From JBGPLJ01 sp035644395 (GTDB lineage Bacteria > Pseudomonadota > Gammaproteobacteria > Steroidobacterales > Steroidobacteraceae): a stretch of 64,000 bases of DNA. The number at the start of each line of letters is the position of its first letter. The stretch's first letter is position 1. The DNA lies in NCBI GenBank assembly GCA_035644395.1, contig DASQOR010000086.1, forward strand, positions 131,768 to 195,767. Reading direction: 5' to 3'. Made by a program: the position numbers and the translations under genes. Below are positions 7,934-16,200 of this stretch, piece by piece. The notes beneath the pieces were generated by a model. The model made no database searches and was not told the origin of the DNA. It was given only the letters and a program-made list of their open reading frames with translations.

Positions 7934-8805
7934 ATACCGCTGCGCCGTCTGTCGCGGCCGGCGGGGCGCAGCAGCCGTCCGACAATCTGGTCGAGATCCG
8001 GGGCCTGCACTACGCCGTCGGACGGCGGCCTGTGTTCTCGGGCCTGGACATCGGCATGCGGCGCGGGCGGATCACCGCGATCATGGGCCCGAGCGGCACC
8101 GGCAAGACGACGCTCTTGCGGCTGATGACCGGCCAGATCCGGCCCGACGAGGGCTCGATCGTCGTCGATGGCCTCGACTTGTCGACGCTCAGTCGCGCGG
8201 GCCTTTACGGACTGCGCCGGCGCATGGGGATGCTGTTTCAAAACGGCGCCCTGCTGACCGATCTCGATGTCTTCGAGAACGTGGCCTTTCCATTGCGCGA
8301 GCACACGGATCTGCCGGAACGGCTCATCCGGCACATCGTTCTCACGAAGCTGCACGCGGTGGGCTTGCGCGGCGCCGCGGAAATGTTCGCGTCGGAATTG
8401 TCGGGCGGCATGGCCCGGCGCGTGGCGCTCGCGCGCGCCATCGTCATGGATCCGGACATCCTCATCTACGACGAGCCGTTCGCGGGCCTCGATCCCATTT
8501 CGCTCGGCGTGATCCTGAGGCTCATCCGCCAGATGAACGATGCGCTCGGCATCACGAGCATCGTCGTATCGCACGACGTTCAGGAGCTCTCGACGATCGC
8601 TGATGAGTCGTATCTGCTTGCGGAGGGCCGCGTGGTCGCCTCCGGCAGCCCCGCCGATCTTCACGCGAATACCTCGGACATCGTCCGGCAATTCATGAAC
8701 GGCATGGCCGACGGCCCCGTCCCGTTCCATTTCCCGGCGCCCGATTACAGCGTGCAGCTGCTCGCGCGCGGCGACCGGCGGCGGCGTACGCGGGACTCGC
8801 AATGA
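7930..8805 (+). CDS. mlaF: MlaF, ATPase of the Mla phospholipid transporter
   Basis: 291 residues from a GTG overlapping the aldolase stop (GTGA). It has Walker A GPSGTGKTT near residue 50, the MlaF-type signature LSGGMARRVALAR near residue 155, and Walker B ILIYDEPFAGLDP. It powers phospholipid movement between the inner membrane and the periplasmic carrier MlaC, which keeps the outer leaflet asymmetric. The C-terminus extends past the ATPase core and ends in an Arg-rich tail. Its stop overlaps mlaE. Confidence 0.95.
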   Translation: MNTAAPSVAAGGAQQPSDNLVEIRGLHYAVGRRPVFSGLDIGMRRGRITAIMGPSGTGKTTLLRLMTGQIRPDEGSIVVDGLDLSTLSRAGLYGLRRRMGMLFQNGALLTDLDVFENVAFPLREHTDLPERLIRHIVLTKLHAVGLRGAAEMFASELSGGMARRVALARAIVMDPDILIYDEPFAGLDPISLGVILRLIRQMNDALGITSIVVSHDVQELSTIADESYLLAEGRVVASGSPADLHANTSDIVRQFMNGMADGPVPFHFPAPDYSVQLLARGDRRRRTRDSQ

Positions 8806-9572
8806 TCGCCATTGCACGCGACGTCGGTTACTCCGCGCGCGAGACGCTCGCAACCCTCGGGCGCGTGTTCCTCTTCTTCCTGCAGCTCGTCGCCTTCACG
8901 CCGGCGGCGCTCTTGAGGCCGCGGCTCATCGTGCACCAGACCTACAATGCGGGTGCGCTGTCGCTCGTCATCATCATGACCTGCGCACTGTTCGTGGGGA
9001 TGGTGCTCGGGCTCCTCGGCTACGACCTCCTCTCGCGCGTCGGCTCGGAGGAGATTCTCGGCGCCGGAGCGGCCCTTGCCCTGTGCAAGCAGCTCGGACC
9101 CGTGATGACGGCGCTCCTGTTCGCCGGCAGGGCGGGCACGGCGCTCGCATCCGAGATTGGCTTGATGCGCGCGACCGATCAGCTGTCCGCCATGCAGATG
9201 ATGGCGGTCGATCCCGTGCGCCGCGTCGTGATGCCGCGCTTCCTCGGCGGCGTTTTCGCGATGCCCTGTCTCACGGCGATTTTCATCGCGATCGGCATTT
9301 TCGGCGTGCAACTGGTCGGCGTCGAGCAGGTCGGCATCGACTCCGGCAGTTTCTGGTCGCAGATGCGCTCGGCGGTCGAGATCGGCGACATCACCGAAGG
9401 CATGGTCAAGGGTACCGTGTTCGGCATCGCCTGCAGCCTGATCGCCGTCTACGAGGGATTCAATTCCGTGCCGACGGCCGAAGGCGTCGGCCGAGCCACG
9501 ACCCGCACCGTCGTCATCTCCTCCGTCGTGACGCTGGTGCTCAATTTCGTCCTGACGGCGTACATGCTCTAG
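8802..9572 (+). CDS. mlaE: MlaE, permease of the Mla phospholipid transporter
   Basis: 256 residues, very hydrophobic with five to six predicted membrane segments. The conserved GQLGPVMTALLFAGRAGTAL-like region of the family is represented by LCKQLGPVMTALLFAGRAG near residue 93. A C-terminal hydrophobic helix ends at the stop. MlaE forms the inner-membrane core that binds MlaF, MlaD and MlaB. The ATG overlaps the mlaF stop by 4 bp. Confidence 0.95.
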   Translation: MIAIARDVGYSARETLATLGRVFLFFLQLVAFTPAALLRPRLIVHQTYNAGALSLVIIMTCALFVGMVLGLLGYDLLSRVGSEEILGAGAALALCKQLGPVMTALLFAGRAGTALASEIGLMRATDQLSAMQMMAVDPVRRVVMPRFLGGVFAMPCLTAIFIAIGIFGVQLVGVEQVGIDSGSFWSQMRSAVEIGDITEGMVKGTVFGIACSLIAVYEGFNSVPTAEGVGRATTRTVVISSVVTLVLNFVLTAYML

Positions 9573-9584
9573 GGGATCTCCGAC

Positions 9585-10076
9585 ATGCGACAGACACGCG
9601 CCATGGAAATCGGAACGGGACTATTCGTCCTGTTCGGCATTGCCGCGCTCATCTTCATGGTGACCCAGATCACGGCCGAGCGCGTCGGCATGCAGGCGAC
9701 GGGCTACGTGCTTACGGCCAAGTTCGACAATATCGGCGGGCTCAAAGTCGGAGCGCCGGTGTCGATGGCGGGAGTCACGGTCGGCCGCGTAACGGGGATC
9801 GAATTCGACAGCTCCGATTATCGCGCGCTCGTCCATATGCGCGTCGACCCGCAATTCAACAAAATCCCGGACGACAGCGACGCGGCGATATTTACGCAGG
9901 GCCTCTTGGGCAGCCAGTACATCGGCATGACGGCCGGTGGTTCTGAAACCTTTTACAAGGACGGCGATCAGATCGAGCTCACGCAGTCGGCGCTCGTGCT
10001 CGAGAATCTCATCAGCAAGTTCCTGGTGAACTTCGCCGAGAGCAAGGGCAAGACCCCAGGGGAGGGAGCCAAATGA
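9585..10076 (+). CDS. mlaD: MlaD, MCE-domain substrate-binding subunit
   Basis: 163 residues. One N-terminal membrane helix (about residues 9-27, GLFVLFGIAALIFMV) anchors a single periplasmic MCE domain. The domain is recognised by FDNIGGLKVGAPVSMAGVTVGRV near residue 50 and by the GLLGSQYIGM segment. MlaD forms the hexameric ring that binds phospholipid. It lies 12 bp after mlaE and overlaps mlaC by 4 bp. Confidence 0.95.
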   Translation: MRQTRAMEIGTGLFVLFGIAALIFMVTQITAERVGMQATGYVLTAKFDNIGGLKVGAPVSMAGVTVGRVTGIEFDSSDYRALVHMRVDPQFNKIPDDSDAAIFTQGLLGSQYIGMTAGGSETFYKDGDQIELTQSALVLENLISKFLVNFAESKGKTPGEGAK

Positions 10077-10696
10077 TCCGTATCTGGATGGCGACGCTCG
10101 GCGCCGGCCTCTGGCTTGGCGGTACGGCGGTGGCCGCGGTGGCGGCGGAGGCGGACGAGCCGAGCCAGATCGTGCAGAACGCCGCGACCGAGATGCTGAA
10201 GGAACTCGACGCGCACCGCGCCGACTATCGCAAGGATCCGACCAAGGTCTACGCACTGGTCGATCGCGTCCTGCTGCCGCACTTCGACACCGAGTACTCG
10301 GCGCAGCAAGTGCTTGCGAAACACTGGCGCACGGCAACGGCCGAGCAGCGCAGGCGTTTCATCGATGCGTTCTATCAGGCGCTCCTCAAGAACTACGGCA
10401 CGGCGCTGCTCGAATTCACGGCCGACCGCATGACCATCCTGCCGTTCAAGGGCGACATCAGTACTGGGCGGGCGCTCATTCGCACGACGGTCAAGCGCGA
10501 CAATGGCGTACAGATTCCGGTCAACTACAGCCTGCGCAAGACCGACAAGGGCTGGAAGGCCTACGACGTCAGCATCGAAGGCATTTCCTACGTCAAGAGC
10601 TATCGGACGGACTTCGGCGCCGAAATCGACCAGAAGGGGCTCGACTCGGTGATCGAGCGGCTCGAGAAGCAGGGCGTGAAGCGTCCCGCCCAGTGA
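10073..10696 (+). CDS. mlaC: MlaC, periplasmic phospholipid carrier
   Basis: 207 residues with a signal peptide over about residues 1-24 that ends near VAAVAAEA. The Tol-Tol-type MlaC fold is indicated by the FDTEYSAQQVLAKHWRTAT region and by GWKAYDVSIEGISYVKSYR near residue 165. It shuttles phospholipid between MlaA at the outer membrane and MlaFEDB at the inner membrane. ATGA overlap with mlaD and GTGA overlap with mlaB. Confidence 0.94.
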   Translation: MIRIWMATLGAGLWLGGTAVAAVAAEADEPSQIVQNAATEMLKELDAHRADYRKDPTKVYALVDRVLLPHFDTEYSAQQVLAKHWRTATAEQRRRFIDAFYQALLKNYGTALLEFTADRMTILPFKGDISTGRALIRTTVKRDNGVQIPVNYSLRKTDKGWKAYDVSIEGISYVKSYRTDFGAEIDQKGLDSVIERLEKQGVKRPAQ

Positions 10697-11061
10697 CGCA
10701 AGACACCCCCCGCTTCGAGCTCGCGGAACTCGGCGGCGGCCGCTTTGCGGTGCGCGGCGCGCTCGGCTTCACGACCGCGAAGGAAATCCTCGCGGCGAGC
10801 AAGCCCGCGTTCGCGGAGCATGCGGTCCTCAAGATCGATCTCTCCGGTGTCACGCAAAGCGACAGCGCAGGCCTTGCGCTCCTGCTCGAATGGATCAACT
10901 GGGCGAAGCACTATCGCCGCGAGATCCGCTACTTCGATATTCCAAAGCCGATCCTCGCGATCGCGCGCATCAGCGAAGTGACGGACCTGCTGCATGCAGG
11001 CGAGCGCTGGACGGGGCCCGTGGGCGGCGTCACGGCCCCTGCGGTGAATCCGGCGACGTAG
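10693..11061 (+). CDS. mlaB: MlaB, STAS-domain subunit
   Basis: 122 residues from a GTG overlapping the mlaC stop. It is a single STAS domain with the DLSGVTQSDSAGLALLLEW motif near residue 55, in which Ser/Thr residues contact MlaF. MlaB stabilises and activates the MlaFEDB complex in the cytoplasm. The last 32 bp overlap the 3' end of mlaA on the opposite strand, so the two convergent units meet without a terminator. Confidence 0.92.
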   Translation: MTQDTPRFELAELGGGRFAVRGALGFTTAKEILAASKPAFAEHAVLKIDLSGVTQSDSAGLALLLEWINWAKHYRREIRYFDIPKPILAIARISEVTDLLHAGERWTGPVGGVTAPAVNPAT

Positions 11062-11806
11062 CCTCGTCCTCGTCGATCGGCTCTTCCTCGGTCGGCTGTT
11101 CCTCGACTTCGCCGTCGGTCACCTGGTACTCGCGATGCTGCAGGTAGGCATTGCGGATGAAGACGTACGGGTCGTACGCATTCTTGTAGGTATCTTCGAC
11201 GTTTAGCAGTTCGACGCGACGCCCGAGCAGCGCAACGGCGGCGAGAGTGAAATCCATCCACGGATCCTTCGCATTTTCCTTGAGATCGGTCTTCCAGTCG
11301 GGATAGATGCCGATCGTGTCTCGTACGGACGAGGGTCCGAGAAGCGGCAGCATCAGGTAGGGTCCCGGCTTGACGCCCCAGCGGCCGAGCGTCTGGCCGA
11401 AATCTTCTTCATTCCTCGGCAGCCCCGCATCGCTTGCGGGGTCGAGGATGCCGCCGATACCGACCGTCGAATTGAGGACGAAGCGGCCCGTGTCGCTCGC
11501 GAACGCCTTGAATTTCGCCTGCAGCAGGTCGTTCACCATCGTGCGCGTATAGCCGAGATTACCGAGGAAGTTGCCGATGCCGATGCGCACGGGGCGCGGC
11601 ACGGCTTTCTTGTAGCCGACCGCGATCGGTTTGACGAAGGCGCGGTCCATCGTGTCGTTGAACTTGTAGGTGGCGCGGTTCATGCGCTCCCAGGGATCGT
11701 GGGGATCGCGCTTGCCCGGCGCGGCGGCGCAGCCGGCGAGCAAGAGAACGGCGAACAGTGCGAATCCGCGGCGACCGGCGACCGATCGCAGGGCGGTGAA
11801 AAACAT
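11030..11806 (-). CDS. mlaA: MlaA (VacJ), outer-membrane lipoprotein
   Basis: 258 residues with a lipoprotein signal (LLAGC, modified Cys near residue 26). The family starts at DPWERMNRATYKFND and includes FLGNLGYTRTMVNDLLQ and ATVGIGGILDPASDAGL-like segments. MlaA removes misplaced phospholipids from the outer leaflet and passes them to MlaC. In E. coli mlaA is unlinked from mlaFEDCB; here it is adjacent and convergent. The C-terminus is a Glu/Asp-rich, probably disordered tail of about 30 residues. Confidence 0.93.
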   Translation of the reverse strand: MFFTALRSVAGRRGFALFAVLLLAGCAAAPGKRDPHDPWERMNRATYKFNDTMDRAFVKPIAVGYKKAVPRPVRIGIGNFLGNLGYTRTMVNDLLQAKFKAFASDTGRFVLNSTVGIGGILDPASDAGLPRNEEDFGQTLGRWGVKPGPYLMLPLLGPSSVRDTIGIYPDWKTDLKENAKDPWMDFTLAAVALLGRRVELLNVEDTYKNAYDPYVFIRNAYLQHREYQVTDGEVEEQPTEEEPIDEDEATSPDSPQGP

Positions 11807-11851
11807 GCAAGGACACTCCGTGACGATCCCCGGAATCGGGGCGCCGACATT

Positions 11852-13441
11852 CTATCCGGGACCCGAACCGGGCGCTGGCTCCTGCGGCGGTGGGGAAGGT
11901 TCGCCGTAGTTCACCCGTTGATTCTTCGGCAGCACCTCGCGAATCTGTTCGAGGCGCGCCTGGAATCGGGCTCGCTGAATCTGGGTGAGGCCAGGTACGG
12001 CCAGGGCCATCTGCAGCTGGCTGGCCGCGAGCGCGAGGTCGCCGCCGACAATGTGGTACTCCGACATGTAGAAGTAGGCATCCGCGACGTCGCCCGCGCT
12101 GTTCGCGGCAAGCGCCGTCAGCCGGATCTGATCGGGCGTCGGCGGGACCACGTTGAACAGATCGAGCAGCACATGGTGGGCTTTGTCCGCCTGGCCGGCG
12201 CCGAGGAGCGTTTCGGCGTACCGCACCGTCAAGGGGACATTGCGCGGGAAGAGACCCATCGCCGTTTCGAAGCTGCGCAGCGCGCCCGGTACGTCGCCTG
12301 ATTTTGCGAGGGCCTGGCCATACGCCGAGCGATACAGAATCACGTCGTCGTGCTGCTGGATGAGCTGCGCAAGCTCCACGGTTGCCGTGTCCGCATGCCC
12401 GCCCTCGATGCGCGCGAGCGCGTCGCCGTACTGGCGGCTGTCGCCCGGCGCATTCGCGCTGATCGCGGCCCGCCGGTAGCTCTCCACCGGATCGCCGCCG
12501 TCATCGAGCGCAAATACCCGCAGCCGCTCGCGCACGAGCGCGAAACTGACGCTGTCCGTCGCCTTGATCTTCGGCATCTGGTCCGCGCGATTCTTGGCTT
12601 CGGCGATGCGATTGCTCGTGACCGGATGGTCCTGCAGGAATTCCGGCACGCGGCCCGGCCCGCCGCTCTTGCGATTGAGCGTGTCGAAGAAGGCCGGCAT
12701 CGCGCGCGCATCGAAGCCGGCGGCGCCCATGTAGGTGATCCCGACCCGGTCCGCCTCATATTCCGCCGCGCGCGAGAAGTTGAGCTGCTGCTGGGCCGCC
12801 GCGCCCTGGGCGAGCACGATGCCGGCCTGTGCGGCGTCGGCGCTTCCGGTTGCGGCTCCGATGAGGATGGCCGCGAGCAGTGCCGCGGCCGACGCCATGC
12901 CGGACTTGCTCTGCGCGCGTATGCCGCGCGCGATGTGCCGCTGCGTGACGTGCGCGATTTCGTGCGCCATCACGCCGGCGAGCTCGCTCTCGTTGGCGGT
13001 CGCGAGTATCAGCCCCGAATTCACGCAAACGAAGCCGCCCGGCAGGGCGAAGGCGTTGATGGTGTGGTCCTTGACGACGAAGAACTGAAACGGCACGTGA
13101 CCCTCGGTCGCATGGGTCGCAAGCCGCGAGCCGATGCTCTGCAGGTACTCCGTCGCCTCCGGATCCTCGAGGATCTGGCCCGCGTCGCGCAGCCCTTTGA
13201 TCACCATCAGGCCGATCTGGTACTCGTCGTTCTGCGAGAGCGCCGTATCGGCCGGCGTGCCGATGTCGGGCAGGTCGTCGCCGGGTCCGGCGCTCGCGGC
13301 GAGACCAAGCACCGTCAGCGACGCTGCGGCGAGCAGGGAAGCGAGAGTTGCGCGAAATCGTGCCAAGGCGGGTCCGGGATTGTGGAGCTGTGCGGCCTGG
13401 GTCGAGGGCTTGCGGCGGGTTTCGACCGGGACGTCCCTCAA
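11852..13441 (-). CDS. BepA-like periplasmic M48 metalloprotease with TPR domain
   Basis: 529 residues from a TTG start; the start is uncertain but a signal peptide follows at about residues 28-51. The zinc site is H160-E-I-A-H164, with E227 in AAEYEAD as the likely third ligand. An internal hydrophobic stretch (about 180-215) is typical of BepA. The C-terminal half resembles TPR repeats. BepA is a protease/chaperone that degrades stalled LptD or BAM substrates in the periplasm. It follows mlaA by 45 bp on the same strand, which suits an envelope quality-control role. Confidence 0.88.
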   Translation of the reverse strand: MRDVPVETRRKPSTQAAQLHNPGPALARFRATLASLLAAASLTVLGLAASAGPGDDLPDIGTPADTALSQNDEYQIGLMVIKGLRDAGQILEDPEATEYLQSIGSRLATHATEGHVPFQFFVVKDHTINAFALPGGFVCVNSGLILATANESELAGVMAHEIAHVTQRHIARGIRAQSKSGMASAAALLAAILIGAATGSADAAQAGIVLAQGAAAQQQLNFSRAAEYEADRVGITYMGAAGFDARAMPAFFDTLNRKSGGPGRVPEFLQDHPVTSNRIAEAKNRADQMPKIKATDSVSFALVRERLRVFALDDGGDPVESYRRAAISANAPGDSRQYGDALARIEGGHADTATVELAQLIQQHDDVILYRSAYGQALAKSGDVPGALRSFETAMGLFPRNVPLTVRYAETLLGAGQADKAHHVLLDLFNVVPPTPDQIRLTALAANSAGDVADAYFYMSEYHIVGGDLALAASQLQMALAVPGLTQIQRARFQARLEQIREVLPKNQRVNYGEPSPPPQEPAPGSGPG

Positions 13442-13468
13442 TAGTTCTCGTGCCGGCGGCCGCGGCCC

Positions 13469-14887
13469 CTACAGGATATCCGAAGCGTAGTCCGCAAGTC
13501 GCGAGCGCTCGCCGCGCACCAGCGTCACGTGGCCCGAATGCGGCCAGCCCCGGAAACGGTTGACGACGTACGTGAGTCCGGTCGTCGTTTCCGTCAGATA
13601 GGGCGTGTCGATCTGGGCGATGTTGCCGAGGCAGAGCATTTTCGTGCCCGGACCCGCACGGGTGACGATCGCCTTCATCTGTTTCGGCGTGAGGTTCTGT
13701 GCCTCGTCGACGATGATGTAGCGATTCAGGAACGTGCGGCCGCGCATGAAGTTGAGCGAGCGGATCTTGATGCGGTTGCGCAGCAGGTCGTTGGTCGCCG
13801 CGCGGCCCCAGTTGCCGCCTTCCTGGCTCTGCGTGAGTACCTCCAGGTTGTCCATGAGGGCCCCCATCCAGGGCTCCATCTTTTCCTCTTCGGTGCCCGG
13901 CAGGAAGCCGATGTCTTCGCCAAGCGGTATCGTCACGCGCGTCATGATGATTTCGCTGTAGCGGTTGCCCTCGAGCGTTTGCGCCAGGCCGGCCGCGAGC
14001 GCGAGCAGCGTCTTGCCGGTGCCCGCCGGCCCGAGGATCGTGACGAACTCGATCTCGGGGTCCATCAGCAGGTTCAGGGCGAAGTTCTGTTCGCGGTTGC
14101 GCGCCGTGATGCCCCAGATGCCGCGCCGTTCGTTGCGGAAATCCTGCGTGATCTCGAGCACCGCCGCATCGTCTTCCATCTTGCGGACGATGGCTTCGAT
14201 GCCGCTCTCGGTCGGCTGAAATACGAATTCGTTCGGGTACCAGTCGTGCGTGACGGCGCCGTGGATGCGATAGAAGGTGCGCGCGTGGTCCTGCCAGGAC
14301 TCGAGCTTCGATCCCTGCTTCTCCCAGAAATCCGCCGGCAACGCCTGCGTGCCGGTGTGGAGGAGGTCGGCATCCTCGATGGTCTTGTCGCTGTAGTAGT
14401 CCTCCGCGTGAATTCCGATGATGGCCGCCTTGATGCGCAGGTTGATGTCCTTCGACACCAGCGTGACGAGCGCGTCCGCGTGCTCGCGGGCGAGCGCGAC
14501 GGTGTAGCCGAGGATGGCGTTGTCGGCGCCATGACCGGGAAGCGACGGCGGCAGACCGCTGTCGAGGTGACGGGTCTGGAAGAAGAGTCGGCCCGTCGAC
14601 GGCTTCTTGCCGTGATTGCCCTGGCGTCCGCAGGGCAGCTCGAGCCCGCGGTCGATGTGTTCCTTCGCGGCCCCGTGCATCAGCTCGTCGAGGAAGCGGC
14701 TGACCTGCCGCACGTTGCGGGCGGATTCGGTGAGGCCCTTCTTGCCGGCGTCGAGCTCTTCGAGCACGACCATGGGGAGGTATATGTCGTGTTCCTCGAA
14801 GCGGAAGATCGCCGCGGGGTCGTGCATCAGCACGTTCGTGTCGAGCACGAAGATGCGCCGCTGCTCCTTTTTCGGCTTGCCTGTCAC
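13469..14887 (-). CDS. PIN domain-PhoH ATPase (PhoH2-type)
   Basis: 472 residues. The N-terminal PIN nuclease domain begins FVLDTNVLMHDP with acidic metal ligands. A PhoH-type P-loop ATPase follows, with Walker A LGPAGTGKTLLALAAG near residue 280 and Walker B-like YIIVDEAQNLTP near residue 385. PIN-PhoH fusions are RNA helicase/ribonucleases in the few studied cases. The cellular substrate is unknown. The upstream region holds a 114-bp palindromic element (14898-15011). Confidence 0.92.
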   Translation of the reverse strand: MTGKPKKEQRRIFVLDTNVLMHDPAAIFRFEEHDIYLPMVVLEELDAGKKGLTESARNVRQVSRFLDELMHGAAKEHIDRGLELPCGRQGNHGKKPSTGRLFFQTRHLDSGLPPSLPGHGADNAILGYTVALAREHADALVTLVSKDINLRIKAAIIGIHAEDYYSDKTIEDADLLHTGTQALPADFWEKQGSKLESWQDHARTFYRIHGAVTHDWYPNEFVFQPTESGIEAIVRKMEDDAAVLEITQDFRNERRGIWGITARNREQNFALNLLMDPEIEFVTILGPAGTGKTLLALAAGLAQTLEGNRYSEIIMTRVTIPLGEDIGFLPGTEEEKMEPWMGALMDNLEVLTQSQEGGNWGRAATNDLLRNRIKIRSLNFMRGRTFLNRYIIVDEAQNLTPKQMKAIVTRAGPGTKMLCLGNIAQIDTPYLTETTTGLTYVVNRFRGWPHSGHVTLVRGERSRLADYASDIL

Positions 14888-14897
14888 TTGCTATCGG

Positions 14898-15011
14898 GGG
14901 CGCCTGGACGGGGAGACCCTTTCGGGACCGCCGTAAATCCATCCCTGGAGGCTTCGGAAAAAACGTCCTGTTTTTTTGCGATCCCGAAAGGGTCTCCCCG
15001 TCCAGGCGCCC
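14898..15011. repeat. 114-bp nested palindromic intergenic element
   Basis: Two 30-nt arms, 14898-14927 and 14982-15011, are perfect reverse complements. They enclose a 54-nt spacer that itself holds an A-tract/T-tract hairpin (AAAAAAC ... GTTTTTT near 14958-14976) and a CATCCCTGGAGGC motif. It lies between the phoH start and the bcp stop, both on the minus strand, so it could end bcp transcription or form a hairpin in the phoH leader. The structure resembles extragenic palindromic repeats seen in many gammaproteobacterial genomes. The copy number in this genome cannot be seen here. Confidence 0.9.
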
Positions 15012-15039
15012 GCCGCGAATGTTACGACCTGCTGTCTCA

Positions 15040-15504
15040 TTAAAGTTTGCGCGCGGCCTCGAGGACAGCCTTGGCGTGGCCGGTCACTTTCACCTTGCGC
15101 CATTCCTCGCGCACGACGCCAGTCGCGTCGATGAGGAAGGTGCTGCGCTCGACCCCCATGAACTTGCGCCCGTACAGGCTCTTCTCGCGGAACACATCGA
15201 ACAGGCCGCAGACCTTCTTGTCCGGATCGCTCAAGAGATCGAACGGGAAATTCATCTTGGCGCGGAATTTCGCGTGCGACTCGAGACTGTCCGGCGATAC
15301 GCCGAGGATCACGGCACCCGCCTTGCGAAAGTCCGGCGACAGGTCGCGGAAGTCTTCGCCTTCCCTGGTGCAGCCCGGCGTGTTGTCCCGCGGGTAAAAA
15401 TAGATCACGAGCGCCTTGCCGGCAGCATCCGCAGGTCGCCAGGTGCCGCCGGTCGACGCGACGGAAAAATCCGGGAGTTTCTTGCCGAGAGCGACCTTGG
15501 CCAC
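15040..15504 (-). CDS. bcp: Thiol peroxidase of the BCP/PrxQ family
   Basis: 154 residues from a GTG at 15504 preceded by GGAAG with 6-nt spacing. It reduces peroxides in the cytoplasm using the peroxidatic Cys45 in YPRDNTPGCTREGE. The position of the E. coli resolving Cys50 is Glu here, so resolution must use C99 or an external thiol. Thr42 and the downstream Arg needed for the active site are present. The frame stays open upstream through gcvR, but the ribosome site and the family length support this start. It overlaps no gene and follows gcvR closely. Confidence 0.9.
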   Translation of the reverse strand: MAKVALGKKLPDFSVASTGGTWRPADAAGKALVIYFYPRDNTPGCTREGEDFRDLSPDFRKAGAVILGVSPDSLESHAKFRAKMNFPFDLLSDPDKKVCGLFDVFREKSLYGRKFMGVERSTFLIDATGVVREEWRKVKVTGHAKAVLEAARKL

Positions 15505-15527
15505 GCGTTGCTTCCGGATGAGCGCCG

Positions 15528-16079
15528 TCAGCTCTTGACGGGTTCCAGGATGGCATCGAGATTCATGCGGTCGCAGAAGTCCATGAACTCCTCGCGCAAG
15601 CTCGCGACCTGGATGCGGCTCGGCACGTTGACGATCATCTGGATGGAAAACATCGGCGCGCCGGTGTGCGCGGCGGCATAGGCGCGCGTCGAGAGCTCCG
15701 CGATATCGATGCCCCGTGTCGAGAAGAAGCCGGAAAGCCCCGAAACGATGCCGGTCTGGTCGAGGCAAACCACGTCGACCGAATAAGGCAGCATGTCCGC
15801 GCGGCTGCCGCGTTGTTCCGTGCGGCGCACATTGATCGCGAGCCCGGAGGTCTCCGCGAGACGCTTCAGCTCCGTCTCGAGCCGCGCCACGGTGTGCCAG
15901 TTGCCGGTGACGAGCACCAGCATGGCGAACTCCGCGCCGAGGGCCGTCATGCGGCTTTCGGCGATGTTGCCCCCGCAGTCCGCGACCACCCGGGTCAGAT
16001 CGTGAACCATGCCCGTGCGATCGCTCCCGATCGCCGAGATCGCCAGATGCTGCTTCATGAGATGGTCGGGAGCGGTCAT
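15528..16079 (-). CDS. gcvR: GcvR-like ACT-domain regulator
   Basis: 183 residues with two ACT domains. The first starts near residue 10 (HLAISAIGSDRTGMVHDLTRVVADCGGNI), the second near residue 98 (YSVDVVCLDQTGIVSGLSGFF). In E. coli GcvR binds glycine and antagonises GcvA to repress the glycine cleavage operon. The arrangement of gcvR-bcp divergent from dapA is the same as in E. coli, which supports the name. No gcvA or gcvTHP genes lie in the window, so the target is not shown. Confidence 0.85.
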   Translation of the reverse strand: MTAPDHLMKQHLAISAIGSDRTGMVHDLTRVVADCGGNIAESRMTALGAEFAMLVLVTGNWHTVARLETELKRLAETSGLAINVRRTEQRGSRADMLPYSVDVVCLDQTGIVSGLSGFFSTRGIDIAELSTRAYAAAHTGAPMFSIQMIVNVPSRIQVASLREEFMDFCDRMNLDAILEPVKS

Positions 16080-16144
16080 GGGGTGGGCTGTCGACCTGAA
16101 GTGTACCGGCTGCGCCCAAGCGTGGGAACGCCATCACCGCTCGC

Positions 16145-16173
16145 TTGCGGGGCCGGCAACGCGTCCGTAACAT
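16145..16173 (+). promoter_or_regulatory. Possible sigma70 promoter of dapA
   Basis: TTGCGG (16145-16150), a 17-nt spacer and TAACAT (16168-16173) lie 27 bp upstream of the dapA start. A GGAGG ribosome site follows just before the ATG. This is a motif match only. Confidence 0.4.
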
Positions 16174-16200
16174 CGCGCCTCCCCCGTACGGAGGATCCGC

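Noticed and set aside
12756..14942. 728-codon frame overlapping bepA and phoH on the minus strand
   Set aside because: It lies out of frame with two clear genes and its product is Arg/Gly/His repeats without a domain.
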